57,054 bases of DNA from Bacteroidota bacterium (GTDB taxonomy: Bacteria > Bacteroidota > Bacteroidia > Chitinophagales > Chitinophagaceae). The position numbers and the translations under genes are program-made. This document shows positions 35,992-43,856 of the stretch, in pieces. The stretch's first letter is position 1, and each line of letters starts with the position of its first letter. The stretch spans positions 1 to 57,054 of the forward strand of contig JAEWKK010000025.1 in NCBI GenBank assembly GCA_023386045.1. Direction: 5' to 3'. The notes under the pieces were generated by a model. The model saw only the letters and a list, made by a program, of their open reading frames with translations. It ran no database searches and was not told the DNA's origin.

Positions 35992-36081
35992 TCTAAACCC
36001 TCTAAACTCTCTAAACCCTCTAAACCCCCTAAACCTCCTAAACCCTCTAAACTCTCTAAACCCTCTAACCCCCCTAAACCT
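35992..36081. repeat. Ten tandem copies of a 9-base TCTAAACCC-like unit
   Basis: Ten consecutive 9-base units (tctaaaccc, tctaaactc, cctaaacct and close variants) fill the gap between the antiporter stop and the arr-like start. Because the unit is three codons, the repeat stays open in the frame of the downstream gene and would encode Leu-Asn-Pro/Ser triplets. The ATG at 36092 right after the repeat is nonetheless the sensible start. Confidence 0.9.
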
Positions 36082-36091
36082 CCCCACAAAA

Positions 36092-36835
36092 ATGCAATTC
36101 AACCCCAACAACCACGTCATCCAACTCTGTATTCAGGGCATAACTCACAAAGAAAAAAACCAACAGGATGAAGCAGGCCGACTGTTCTCGCAGGCATGGG
36201 ACGAAGCAACCAACGATTTTGAAAAATTTTTAGCAGCCTATTTCGTAGCCAGGCAACAAAAAGAAGAAAGCCATCAACTCCAATGGCTGGAGAAATCACT
36301 GCATTTTGCCCGGGAGATCAATAATGAAAATGTAAGATCTGCCCTTCCTACACTTTATTCAAATATTTCTAAATGCTATGAGAAACTTGGCGATATCAAC
36401 AATGCAAAACAATACAAGGAGCTGGCATCTTCACTTATAGGAGATCCTTCTGATCCGGGTCCTTTCTATCATGGAACCAGGGCCAGTTTGCAGGTGGGAG
36501 ATTTTCTTACCGCAGGTTCTACTTCCAACTATGATCCCAATCTAACAATGAATCATATTTATTTCACAGCTCTTGTGCATGGGGCGGGACTGGCAGCAGC
36601 CCTGGCAAAGGGAGAGGGAGAAGAAAGGGTTTATCTGGTAGAGCCAACAGGCAGCTTTGAGGATGATCCAAATGTTACCGATAAAAAATTCCCAGGCAAT
36701 CTCACACGTTCCTATCGCAGCAGGGAGCCATTAAAAATAATTGGAGAGCTAAAAGACTGGCGGAAACAAACTCCGGAAGAAATTCAAAAATGGAGAGAAA
36801 AGCTGGCTAATAATAATGGAACAATTATCAACTAG
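36092..36835 (+). CDS. arr: TPR-like domain fused to rifampin ADP-ribosyltransferase (Arr)
   Basis: Protein of 247 aa. Residues about 124-224 align well with Arr enzymes, which inactivate rifampin by transferring ADP-ribose from NAD+. The catalytic-site His lies in FYHGT (H127), the Tyr in IYFTAL (Y157), and the acidic pair in FEDDPN (D191-D192), followed by FPGNLTRSYRSREPL. Classical Arr proteins are about 140 aa and are essentially this domain alone. The first 118 residues here are an extra helical region with TPR-like pattern (LYSNISKCYEKLGDINNAKQYK). A frame opening upstream at 35924 lies inside the antiporter gene and is rejected. The extra domain may direct the enzyme to a partner or protein target, so rifampin may not be the natural substrate. 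Confidence 0.88.
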   Translation: MQFNPNNHVIQLCIQGITHKEKNQQDEAGRLFSQAWDEATNDFEKFLAAYFVARQQKEESHQLQWLEKSLHFAREINNENVRSALPTLYSNISKCYEKLGDINNAKQYKELASSLIGDPSDPGPFYHGTRASLQVGDFLTAGSTSNYDPNLTMNHIYFTALVHGAGLAAALAKGEGEERVYLVEPTGSFEDDPNVTDKKFPGNLTRSYRSREPLKIIGELKDWRKQTPEEIQKWREKLANNNGTIIN

Positions 36836-36842
36836 TCGGAAA

Positions 36843-37238
36843 TCAGAACTTTTGCGTACGCTTTTTCTTTGCTGCAGCCTTTGTTTCATTTTCTTTTATC
36901 CTGAACCTGATGATTTCCTGCAACAGTTCAACGGGAATTGGTTGATCCAGGGGCAACTGAATGGTTCCTTTGGAAATGGTATAACCCTTTAATTTATTTT
37001 GAAATCCTTCAATTCCTGATGATCCGGGATAAAAGCCAATATGATTTTTATATCCTGCAAAATACACTAACACGCCATGGTATTTATAGGCAGGCATACG
37101 ATAGCTGATCAATTCCTCGGCTTCAGGAGCCGTTGCTTTTATAAGTTGCCTCAACTGCTTCAATAGTTTTTGAACACTGGCCGGGAAAGCGGCTATGTAT
37201 GAATTAACGTCTTTGGGAATGTCATTGGAGCTGATCAT
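36843..37238 (-). CDS. DUF1801 / YdhG-like protein
   Basis: Protein of 131 aa of the DUF1801 fold (related to iron-chaperone-like YdhG/Fra-type proteins). Typical stretches are AEELISYRMPAYKYHGVLVYFAGYKNHIGFYP and FRIKENE near the C-terminus, which is Lys-rich. The ATG at 37238 is preferred over that at 37277, as family members start MISSNDIP-like. It converges with arr, with 7 bases between stops. Function in the family is not settled. Confidence 0.8.
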   Translation of the reverse strand: MISSNDIPKDVNSYIAAFPASVQKLLKQLRQLIKATAPEAEELISYRMPAYKYHGVLVYFAGYKNHIGFYPGSSGIEGFQNKLKGYTISKGTIQLPLDQPIPVELLQEIIRFRIKENETKAAAKKKRTQKF

Positions 37239-37357
37239 AATTGTAATTTGATGTTTTAGTAATCCTCTTGCATTCACAGAGCCGGTTATCTAAGCTAATC
37301 AATTCATGCATGATTTCTTTAAGTCTATGTCTGTACTGAGCAATATCATTTAAGTGT

Positions 37358-37434
37358 CTGATCCTGATCCTTAATATATCATATCCTGTTGGGTAGCTTC
37401 ACCCTGTAAAATACAATTCCGCCTGATACCCTTG
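37358..37434 (+). promoter_or_regulatory. Candidate Crp/Fnr-type promoter of the DUF2892-DUF1003 genes
   Basis: cTGAT-cctg-ATCCt (37358-37371) has 7 of 8 core bases. The best -7 box, TACCCTTG (37427-37434, 5 of 6 fixed bases), lies 62.5 bases from its centre. That is 11 bases, one helical turn, further than at the other promoters. Class I activators tolerate such steps, so the site is kept at lower confidence. Confidence 0.4.
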
Positions 37435-37481
37435 AACCTTACCCTGCATATGAGTTTATCAATCATCATAAAATAAAAATT

Positions 37482-37694
37482 ATGAAACACAACATGGGCG
37501 CAATCGACCGGATCATCAGGCTGATCGTAGCTGTTATCATCGCGGTATTGTTTTATCAGGGCATTGTAATCGGACTTGCAGGTATAGTTTTATTTATCAT
37601 TGCCTGCATTCTTGCACTTACAGCCATTGTAGGCATTTGCCCGATCTATAGTTTATTGGGCATCAGTACGCATGCTGTTAAAAAACATGTTTGA
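37482..37694 (+). CDS. DUF2892 small membrane protein
   Basis: Protein of 70 aa matching the DUF2892/YgaP-tail family: MGAIDRIIRLIVAVIIA, two membrane helices (about 12-30 and 32-52) and the C-terminal GICPIYSLLGIST signature. In other bacteria this domain is often fused or adjacent to rhodanese domains; here rhodanese genes are 12 kb away. Its stop abuts the next gene. Confidence 0.88.
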   Translation: MKHNMGAIDRIIRLIVAVIIAVLFYQGIVIGLAGIVLFIIACILALTAIVGICPIYSLLGISTHAVKKHV

Positions 37695-37699
37695 CAACC

Positions 37700-38248
37700 A
37701 TGGACAGGCAGAAACTCAACGTACTCCTGGAAACTGAAAACCAGCAATTGAAGAAGCTCAACGAGATCGTGATCCAGGCGATTGAAGAGAAAAAGCTTCT
37801 TTCACAGAAACTGTATGAATTTGAAGAAAGAAGTCCTTCCTTCAGCAGCATTGCAGCTGATCGCATTGCTTCTTTTGGCGGTAGCTGGTTATTCATTTTT
37901 TGCTTTATCCTGATCATTGGATTATGGATCAGCATGAATCTTTTCTTTTTATCGAGACCCTTTGATGCCTATCCTTTTATTTTACTGAACCTCCTGCTTT
38001 CAACGGTAGCTGCATTGCAGGCACCCATTATTATGATGAGCCAGAACAGGAAGGAAGAGAAAGACAGGCAACGTGCCATCAATGATTATCTTGTGAACCT
38101 GAAAGCCGAAATTGATGTGCGTCACCTCCACCAGAAATTTGACCTGCTGATCACGGAACAGATGACCACACTTTTTGAACTGCAACGTGTACAGATGGAG
38201 CTGATGGAAGAGATCAAGGAAGCCATCAATCCGGGCATCAACAGGTAA
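37700..38248 (+). CDS. DUF1003 membrane protein
   Basis: Protein of 182 aa. Cytoplasmic N-terminal coiled coil (about 8-40), two helices (about 57-77 and 92-112) with the family signature RPFDAYPFILLNLLLSTVAALQAP and MMSQNR, then a second helical region with HLHQKFDLL. A TTG at 37691 is in frame, but the ATG at 37700 is preferred. Function unknown. Probably one operon with the DUF2892 gene. Confidence 0.88.
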   Translation: MDRQKLNVLLETENQQLKKLNEIVIQAIEEKKLLSQKLYEFEERSPSFSSIAADRIASFGGSWLFIFCFILIIGLWISMNLFFLSRPFDAYPFILLNLLLSTVAALQAPIIMMSQNRKEEKDRQRAINDYLVNLKAEIDVRHLHQKFDLLITEQMTTLFELQRVQMELMEEIKEAINPGINR

Positions 38249-38278
38249 CACAGTGTTCATTATTTTTAATTCTTTCTT

Positions 38279-39289
38279 ATCGATACCATCACACATATTG
38301 TATCTGGCGCCTGTATTGGCGAAGCCGTGCTTGGAAAAAGGATCGGTAAGAAAGCCATGGCCCTGGGTGCACTTGGACAGGTACTGCCTGACATTGATTT
38401 CATTGCTGCATTCTGGACTGATCCTTCTACCAACCTTTTAACCCACCGTGGATTTAGCCATTCCTTTGTTTTTGGTTTCCTGTTGGCCATTCTAATGGCC
38501 TTTCTTGTCAGGATAAAATGGAAAGACCGGGTTAAATGGCATGAATGGTTTTTATTTTTCCTGCTGGAAGTAGGACTTCATTTATTTTTTGATCTTTTTA
38601 ATACTTATGGCGTTGGTTTGTTGGAACCCTTTACTCATGCCCGCTTTGCCTGGGATACCATTTTTGTTGCAGATCCTTTCTTTACCCTGCCTTACCTCAT
38701 TGCCTTCCTTGCATTGCTTTTTACGCATAAAATGTACAGGAGAAGAAAAGCCTGGTGGCGCTTTGGTATTCTGTTGAGCAGCCTTTATATTATCTATGCT
38801 GTTGTTAACAAGATGAATATAACCAGCGAAGCGAAGCGTGTTTTGAAAAAGGAAGGCATTGCCTACCAGCGCGTCTTTACAACTCCAACTCCTCTGAACA
38901 ACTTTTTATGGTTTGTTTCGGCAGAGGATAGCAATGGTTATCATGTTGGATATTGTTCAGCAATAGACGGGAAAGATAAATCTGAATTTCACTTCTTTCC
39001 AAGGAACGATTCCTTATTGTTGTTGGCAAAAAACAGGGAAGAAGTGGAAAGACTGATCCGCTTTTCCGAAGGTTATTATACGGTGGAAACATGGCATGAT
39101 ACGCTTGTTTTTAACGATCTCCGTTTTGGACAAATCATCGGATGGCAGGATCCCTCACAGCATTTTGCATTTCATTATTATCTCAATCAACCGGCAAGAT
39201 TTAATGCACTTGTGGTACAGAGAGGCAGGTTTGCCAAATGGAACAGGGAAAGCCTTCGATCCATGCTCAATCGAATGCAGGGAAACTGA
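38279..39289 (+). CDS. YdjM/DUF457-like membrane-bound metal-dependent hydrolase, apparent ATC start
   Basis: Membrane protein of about 336 aa. The family begins DxITHIVxGACIGE, and exactly these codons are present in frame from 38279 (IDTITHIVSGACIGEAVLG). The codon in the start position is ATC, an in-frame stop lies four codons upstream, and no ATG, GTG or TTG precedes it. The next usable start is GTG at 38327, which would remove 16 conserved residues including the metal-type His in THIV. Further motifs are GQVLPDIDF, THRGFSHS and HLFFDLFNTYG (likely metal ligands). Four or five membrane helices end near residue 175, followed by a soluble C-terminal domain. Either a rare ATC start, a base error, or a shortened protein. 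Confidence 0.8.
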   Translation: MDTITHIVSGACIGEAVLGKRIGKKAMALGALGQVLPDIDFIAAFWTDPSTNLLTHRGFSHSFVFGFLLAILMAFLVRIKWKDRVKWHEWFLFFLLEVGLHLFFDLFNTYGVGLLEPFTHARFAWDTIFVADPFFTLPYLIAFLALLFTHKMYRRRKAWWRFGILLSSLYIIYAVVNKMNITSEAKRVLKKEGIAYQRVFTTPTPLNNFLWFVSAEDSNGYHVGYCSAIDGKDKSEFHFFPRNDSLLLLAKNREEVERLIRFSEGYYTVETWHDTLVFNDLRFGQIIGWQDPSQHFAFHYYLNQPARFNALVVQRGRFAKWNRESLRSMLNRMQGN

Positions 39290-40441
39290 TCACTCATGAC
39301 GAAAATAAAAGGTGGATATATTGGTGATAAGGCGTATGATCTCGTATGATAATTTATGAAGCAATCTGGTAAAGAAACCTAACCTGTTCACAAACTTATT
39401 TTCAGTCACTTCCACACAATCATTGCTAATGATTTCATTCAATTGTTGATGCACCTTCTTCGCAAATGGTTTATTGCGCACATCCAGGTTCAGTTCTACA
39501 CTTGCATAAGCACTGATATTGTTGATATTGTACGAACCAATAGTGACCCAGTGCTCATCAACCACTGTCATTTTTGCATGCAGGACTGTTGGCTGGTATT
39601 CAAACAAATGAATGCCGTTTTTGAGCATCCAGCGGTAAAGATATCTTTCCGCGTATTTAGCGATGGGCACATCGGAAGGTCCAGCCAGTATCACCTTAAC
39701 CATCACACCACGCTTTACCGCTTTTGCCAGTTGTTTGCGCAGTGTGCTGCCTGGAAGAAAATAACTGCAAATGATGGTAATGCTTTCGCTGGCCTGGTTG
39801 AAGAAACTGAAATATGTACGCCAGATCTCATGCTTACCTTTAACCCAGTCGTTCCGGCTCACCCTTACGGAACAATTGCTGGTAATGCCAGAAAGATCAA
39901 TCACTGGTTCCTGCTTTTGATCTTTTTCTTTCCAGGAAGAACGGCAAATACGGTAAAGCTGTACTGCAGCTTCTCCCTTTACGTAAAGTGCAAAGTCAAG
40001 CCAGGCATTGATCCCCACCACATCATTATAACGGTCTGCCAGGTTGATACCTCCAACAAGAGCTTCCTTTCCATCAATCACCACCAGTTTGTGATGCATT
40101 CTTCTGCCGAAATAAAAATGACTGCTTTTTAATAAAGGCTCGAAATAACGGAACTGGATGCCACTACTGCGCAGTTTTTTCAAAAAACTGTTGGACAGAT
40201 GTTGAGAGGCAAAGCCATCAGCCAGAACAAAAACAGGAATACCTTTTGCCGCTGCTGCCATCAATGCATTAGCCACGAGTGTTCCCGTGGCATCATCATC
40301 AAAAATATAGACCTGCACGTGAATAGATTCCCTCGCCGCATGAATGAGTTCAAGCAGCCTTGTAAAATATATGCTTCCGCCTTTCAGCAACTCGATCTCG
40401 TTGTGCTTCGTGTAACCGCTATGTATGGCTCTTCCCGACAT
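39290..40441 (-). CDS. Phospholipase D family protein, cardiolipin synthase-like
   Basis: Protein of 383 aa with two HxKxxxxD motifs: HHKLVVID (H116, K118, D123) and HAKMTVVD near residue 298. Each is followed by the usual GG/GS-x-N element (VGGIN, IGSYNIN). The arrangement fits bacterial cardiolipin synthases, but the N-terminal membrane helices of ClsA are missing, as in ClsB-like enzymes. The C-terminal 50 residues are hydrophobic and basic and may touch the membrane. The frame is open to 40492, but an operator for the divergent operon lies at 40479-40492, so the ATG at 40441 is preferred. Confidence 0.87.
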   Translation of the reverse strand: MSGRAIHSGYTKHNEIELLKGGSIYFTRLLELIHAARESIHVQVYIFDDDATGTLVANALMAAAAKGIPVFVLADGFASQHLSNSFLKKLRSSGIQFRYFEPLLKSSHFYFGRRMHHKLVVIDGKEALVGGINLADRYNDVVGINAWLDFALYVKGEAAVQLYRICRSSWKEKDQKQEPVIDLSGITSNCSVRVSRNDWVKGKHEIWRTYFSFFNQASESITIICSYFLPGSTLRKQLAKAVKRGVMVKVILAGPSDVPIAKYAERYLYRWMLKNGIHLFEYQPTVLHAKMTVVDEHWVTIGSYNINNISAYASVELNLDVRNKPFAKKVHQQLNEIISNDCVEVTENKFVNRLGFFTRLLHKLSYEIIRLITNISTFYFRHE

Positions 40442-40478
40442 CGTATTGTAAACTAAGTTAAGGCGAATGCCCGCCTGC

Positions 40479-40544
40479 CTGATGAATATCATTGGAATGT
40501 TTGACAGTACTCATCGAAAGGCCCTGGATTTAGACGGTACTTTG
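40479..40544 (+). promoter_or_regulatory. Crp/Fnr-type promoter of the 54-aa membrane protein operon
   Basis: cTGAT-gaat-ATCAt (40479-40492) has all 8 core bases. Exactly 51.5 bases from its centre (40485.5) begins GTACTTTG (40537-40544), which has the full TTTG but not the TA of the -7 box. The start codon of the small gene follows 18 bases later. Confidence 0.6.
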
Positions 40545-40561
40545 TAGAAAACAAACAGTAT

Positions 40562-40726
40562 ATGTATACCATAACACCGCTTCCCGCTCATGATTTAAGG
40601 GATTACGCGATCTGGCTGGTTTCTTTGCTGCTGGTGGCTTTTGGCTTCCGCTTCGTGAAAGAAATTATTGCCTTTGTTCTGGAAAAACTATACGGATTTT
40701 TTATTCAGCAAAACCAGGTTATATGA
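40562..40726 (+). CDS. 54-aa single-pass membrane protein
   Basis: A short gene starting MYTITPLPAHDLRDYAIW, with one membrane helix at about residues 17-35 (WLVSLLLVAFGF) and a second amphipathic or hydrophobic stretch (EIIAFVLEKLYGFFI). Its stop overlaps the next start (ATGA at 40723-40726), so it is translationally coupled to the hypothetical gene downstream. A regulatory site with the window's common spacing lies directly upstream. These two facts make it a real gene despite its size. Function unknown. Confidence 0.75.
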   Translation: MYTITPLPAHDLRDYAIWLVSLLLVAFGFRFVKEIIAFVLEKLYGFFIQQNQVI

Positions 40727-41130
40727 CCCTACATATTCACAGGAAAACAAAGATCAGGCAGGTGCAGAAAAGCTTTCATGAAGAATATCCTTACCTGAAA
40801 CTGGAATTCTATAACAGGCCTCATGGCTGGGGCGAAGTCAGTAAAAATGCAGATCGTTTTGATCCTTCTTTCAAAATATTTGATGTGACCAGGCTGCGGA
40901 TAGAAGAAGGTGAAGTTTTGGCCAGGGCATGGGATAAGACAGGTGAAATAGAAGAAGCATTTGAAAAGAATTTTGGTTTGCATGTGCAGGTATACAGAAA
41001 AAATGGAAATGAATGGATCGAAACTGCAGGATCAGATGAACTCACGCTCTATGAACAAAATGAGATTGGAAAAAGATCCGTTACCGAATCACACGACAAT
41101 CTCTGGATTGAAAGAGAAGTGCTTTATTAA
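40723..41130 (+). CDS. Hypothetical protein, paralogue of the gene at 48404
   Basis: Soluble protein of 135 aa, not recognised. It aligns without gaps at the N-terminus with the 131-aa protein at 48404-48799. Shared features are a (K/R)LEF(Y/F)N block near residue 26 and, in the second half, F-x-L-x-VQV(Y/F)R(K/R)xGNxW(I/L)ET followed by L-T-L-x-x-x-N. Both copies lie just downstream of Crp/Fnr-type promoters, so they seem to be regulon members with a shared unknown role. It overlaps the 54-aa membrane protein gene by 4 bases. Confidence 0.8.
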   Translation: MTLHIHRKTKIRQVQKSFHEEYPYLKLEFYNRPHGWGEVSKNADRFDPSFKIFDVTRLRIEEGEVLARAWDKTGEIEEAFEKNFGLHVQVYRKNGNEWIETAGSDELTLYEQNEIGKRSVTESHDNLWIEREVLY

Positions 41131-41145
41131 CTTTAAAACTGTATC

Positions 41146-41379
41146 ATGAAAAAGAGTACAGGCCTGCTGGTAGCCGCTGCTGCCGGTGCTATCCTTGGGG
41201 CTTTGGCAATGAAAATGTTTAGAAAAAGAAAATCATCCCAGGACATATGGAAAGAAGGCACTAAAAAATTTTCAAAGGAAGCAGACGATATCCTGGCTTC
41301 TGCCAGGAAAAAATTTGACAAACTGGCCAAAGAGTATAATGAAGAGAAAATAACTAGTGAAAAAGTCAATGGAGTCTGA
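41146..41379 (+). CDS. YtxH-like small membrane-anchored protein
   Basis: Protein of 77 aa: an N-terminal glycine/alanine-rich membrane helix (LLVAAAAGAILGALAMKMF, residues 7-25), a basic RKRK stretch, then an amphipathic charged helix (SKEADDILASARKKFDKLAKEY). This is the layout of YtxH/gas-vesicle-protein-like stress proteins. It lies 15 bases after the previous gene and 35 before the transpeptidase gene, probably in one operon. Confidence 0.75.
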   Translation: MKKSTGLLVAAAAGAILGALAMKMFRKRKSSQDIWKEGTKKFSKEADDILASARKKFDKLAKEYNEEKITSEKVNGV

Positions 41380-41414
41380 TACCAGGTCAAAACATTAATC
41401 AGCTGGAGGATTTT

Positions 41415-42935
41415 ATGAAGCGGTCAATCATATCCGCACTTGCACTTGCTCTTGTTGTATCCTCCAATATTAATGCGCAACAGGACATCCCTTCTATGCT
41501 GGGTAAATTGAAACCAGCCATCCGTTTTTCAGAAACAGAAAGATTCTATAAATTATTTAATAATCAACTGGCCTGGAAAGAAAGCCAGGCAAAAGAATTT
41601 TTGCAACTGCTTAATGAAGCACCCGACCTTGGATTGGAAAAAGAGGATTATTCTTATAATGATCTCCTTAGAAAACAGCAGAAGCTGGTAAAAGAACTCT
41701 GGGACTCTTTGGAAACCGATATCAAACTTACGGATGCCGCCATACATTTTTTTACCGATCTTAAAAATGGTAACCGGCATCCTTCACTGGGTTACGAAGG
41801 ACTGAAATATAAGCTACCAACAGGCGAAATTGTGCCTTTGCTTGCCCGCTATTTACAGGAAGATAGTTTATCAGGGCTGGTGACGAAACTGCAGCCGAAT
41901 ACGGCGGAATTCAACAACATGTTACAACAACTACGTACCCTGAACAGGATTAGTAGCAGCAAAAATTTCCAGGAAGTAAAGATCTCTTCCAATAAGGTCA
42001 ATGGTTCAAATGCCAGTCTTCTCAGGAAACTTTACCAGCTGGGCTTCCTGGATTCAATACCTGCTACCATCTCAACAAAAGAACTGGTAACAAAAGTGAT
42101 TGCAGCACAAAAAATGTTTGACCTGCTGGCAGATGGCCAGTTGCGGCCTACCACAATTGCTGCATTTAATATTCCAATCAACAGGAGAATTAAAGAGATC
42201 AAACTTGCTATGAACTGGCTTCGCTGGATGCAGGGTTTGAGACAAAATAATATTCTTGTATTGAATATTCCATCTGCACAGATTTATATATACAACCAGG
42301 ATAGTCTGGTATTGGAATCAAAAGCGGTAGTGGGTAAGAAGAATACACCCACACCACAATTAAGCAGCACCATTACAGAGGTGATTTTATACCCTTACTG
42401 GCATGTTCCTAAAAAAATAGCAGTGAAGGAATTGCTACCACGTATCAGGAGCAACATCGGGTACCTGGAAGAAAATAATTACCAGGTGCTCAACCTGAAA
42501 GGACAGTTAGTGAATCCTTACCAGGTAAGCTGGAATAAACTGGATGCAGGATATTTCCCTTATACCATCAGGCAATCCACGGGCTGTGATAATTCTCTTG
42601 GCATTGTCAAATTCAATTTTTACAATCCCTTTTCTGTTTATCTGCATGATACACCCAATAAAATTCTTTTTGGATATAACAAGCGATACTACAGTCATGG
42701 CTGTATGCGGGTGGAAATGTTCCAGGAAATGGCCCATATGCTGCTGGGAAGAAACCACATTGCCATTGATAGTTTGATAGAGAAGGGATGTCTTGACCAA
42801 CAGTCACCCATTGTTCTGGAAGTTGAAAATCCCCTGCCGGTTATGGTGATCTATTCTACTGTGTGGTACACTGCTAACGGCAGTATGAAATTTTATGAAG
42901 ATATCTACGATAAGCTGCCGGCTCTTCTTCGCTGA
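41415..42935 (+). CDS. L,D-transpeptidase (YcbB/YkuD family)
   Basis: Periplasmic peptidoglycan cross-linking enzyme of 506 aa with a signal peptide (cleaved near SNINAQ). Residues about 30-150 form the scaffold domain of YcbB-like enzymes. The YkuD catalytic domain spans about 265-455, with YLHD and the active-site motif SHGCMR (H428, C430, R432). Length is typical of YcbB/LdtD. A rare strong Shine-Dalgarno, GGAGGA (41405-41410), precedes the ATG. It is the last gene of the operon starting at 40562, which suggests envelope remodelling under the same control. Confidence 0.9.
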   Translation: MKRSIISALALALVVSSNINAQQDIPSMLGKLKPAIRFSETERFYKLFNNQLAWKESQAKEFLQLLNEAPDLGLEKEDYSYNDLLRKQQKLVKELWDSLETDIKLTDAAIHFFTDLKNGNRHPSLGYEGLKYKLPTGEIVPLLARYLQEDSLSGLVTKLQPNTAEFNNMLQQLRTLNRISSSKNFQEVKISSNKVNGSNASLLRKLYQLGFLDSIPATISTKELVTKVIAAQKMFDLLADGQLRPTTIAAFNIPINRRIKEIKLAMNWLRWMQGLRQNNILVLNIPSAQIYIYNQDSLVLESKAVVGKKNTPTPQLSSTITEVILYPYWHVPKKIAVKELLPRIRSNIGYLEENNYQVLNLKGQLVNPYQVSWNKLDAGYFPYTIRQSTGCDNSLGIVKFNFYNPFSVYLHDTPNKILFGYNKRYYSHGCMRVEMFQEMAHMLLGRNHIAIDSLIEKGCLDQQSPIVLEVENPLPVMVIYSTVWYTANGSMKFYEDIYDKLPALLR

Positions 42936-42941
42936 GCCCCG

Positions 42942-43007
42942 GTGATGACAATCAAGGCTTCCGCTAACAGCAGTCATCGGGTTTTGATCCTGGGTCATTT
43001 AGCTTTA
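42942..43007 (+). promoter_or_regulatory. Crp/Fnr-type promoter of the first universal stress protein pair
   Basis: gTGAT-gaca-ATCAA (42942-42955) matches 9 of the 10 consensus bases. Its centre (42948.5) is 51.5 bases before TAGCTTTA (43000-43007, 5 of 6 fixed -7 bases). The start codon follows 12 bases later. Confidence 0.65.
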
Positions 43008-43018
43008 GAAAAAAATGT

Positions 43019-43846
43019 ATGGAAAAGATATTACTGGTCATGGATGCAAAAACACCGGATAATACTTCCGTTGATTTTGCCGCAAAGATCGCAGACCTTA
43101 CCAATAGCAGGCTGACGGCTGTATTCATTGAGAATCTTAATTTCCATAGTATACCAATGGGCGGTATTGATAATCCCGCATATTTTGCTGCATTTGAACA
43201 ACAAAGTGTCACACTTAAGGCCGATACTGAACAAACTGTTCGCATTTTTAAAGAAACCTGCCAGAAAAAAGGCATTATAGCCGATGTGTATGTTGATAAG
43301 GGTGATCCTATTAAGGAAGTGATCTTTGAAAGCCGTTTTGCCGACCTGATGATCATTGACCCGGCCATCAATTTCTATAACCGGGAGGAAGAGATGCCTT
43401 CAGACTTTATCAGGGAAATCCTTTCCTTCTCAGAATGCCCCGTGATGCTGTCACCAGAAGAATTTGATGATATTGAGGAAATCGTTTTTTGTTATGATGG
43501 CAGTGTTTCATCAGTATTTGCTATCAAGCAGTTTTCTTACCTCTTGCCCGAGTTCTCAAATAAAAAAGCCCTCTTACTTGAGGTAAAAAAAACCAGTCGC
43601 CAGGAATTCAATGAAAAGGACAGGAGGATGATGGATTGGCTGCATACCCATTACTCTTTTGCTCGGTACCATTCTCTGAATGGCGATGTAAAAGACGAAT
43701 TATTTGCTTATCTTTTTATGCAGAAGAACAAACTGGTGGTGATGGGCGCATATGGAAGGTCCCTGCTTTCCAATTTATTCAAAAAAAGCAGTGCTGACCT
43801 GCTCATCCGCACAGTTGACCTGCCCTTGTTTATTACACATCATTAA
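43019..43846 (+). CDS. Universal stress protein, two-domain
   Basis: Protein of 275 aa made of two UspA-like domains (about 1-145 and 150-275). The N-terminal MEKILLVMDAKTPDN strand and the DLMIIDPA strand are UspA-like. The C-terminal domain ends VVMGAYGRSLLSNLFKKSS, which resembles the ATP-binding G-2x-G-9x-G-(S/T) motif but has Lys for the third Gly, so nucleotide binding is doubtful. It is the first of three related genes. Such proteins are commonly induced by low oxygen in other bacteria. Confidence 0.88.
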   Translation: MEKILLVMDAKTPDNTSVDFAAKIADLTNSRLTAVFIENLNFHSIPMGGIDNPAYFAAFEQQSVTLKADTEQTVRIFKETCQKKGIIADVYVDKGDPIKEVIFESRFADLMIIDPAINFYNREEEMPSDFIREILSFSECPVMLSPEEFDDIEEIVFCYDGSVSSVFAIKQFSYLLPEFSNKKALLLEVKKTSRQEFNEKDRRMMDWLHTHYSFARYHSLNGDVKDELFAYLFMQKNKLVVMGAYGRSLLSNLFKKSSADLLIRTVDLPLFITHH

Positions 43847-43856
43847 AACCGGCATC

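Noticed and set aside
35924..36091. Upstream extension of the arr frame, which would add a Leu-Asn-Pro repeat peptide.
   Set aside because: Its start lies inside the antiporter gene; the added part is repeat-encoded and the ATG at 36092 gives a sensible protein.
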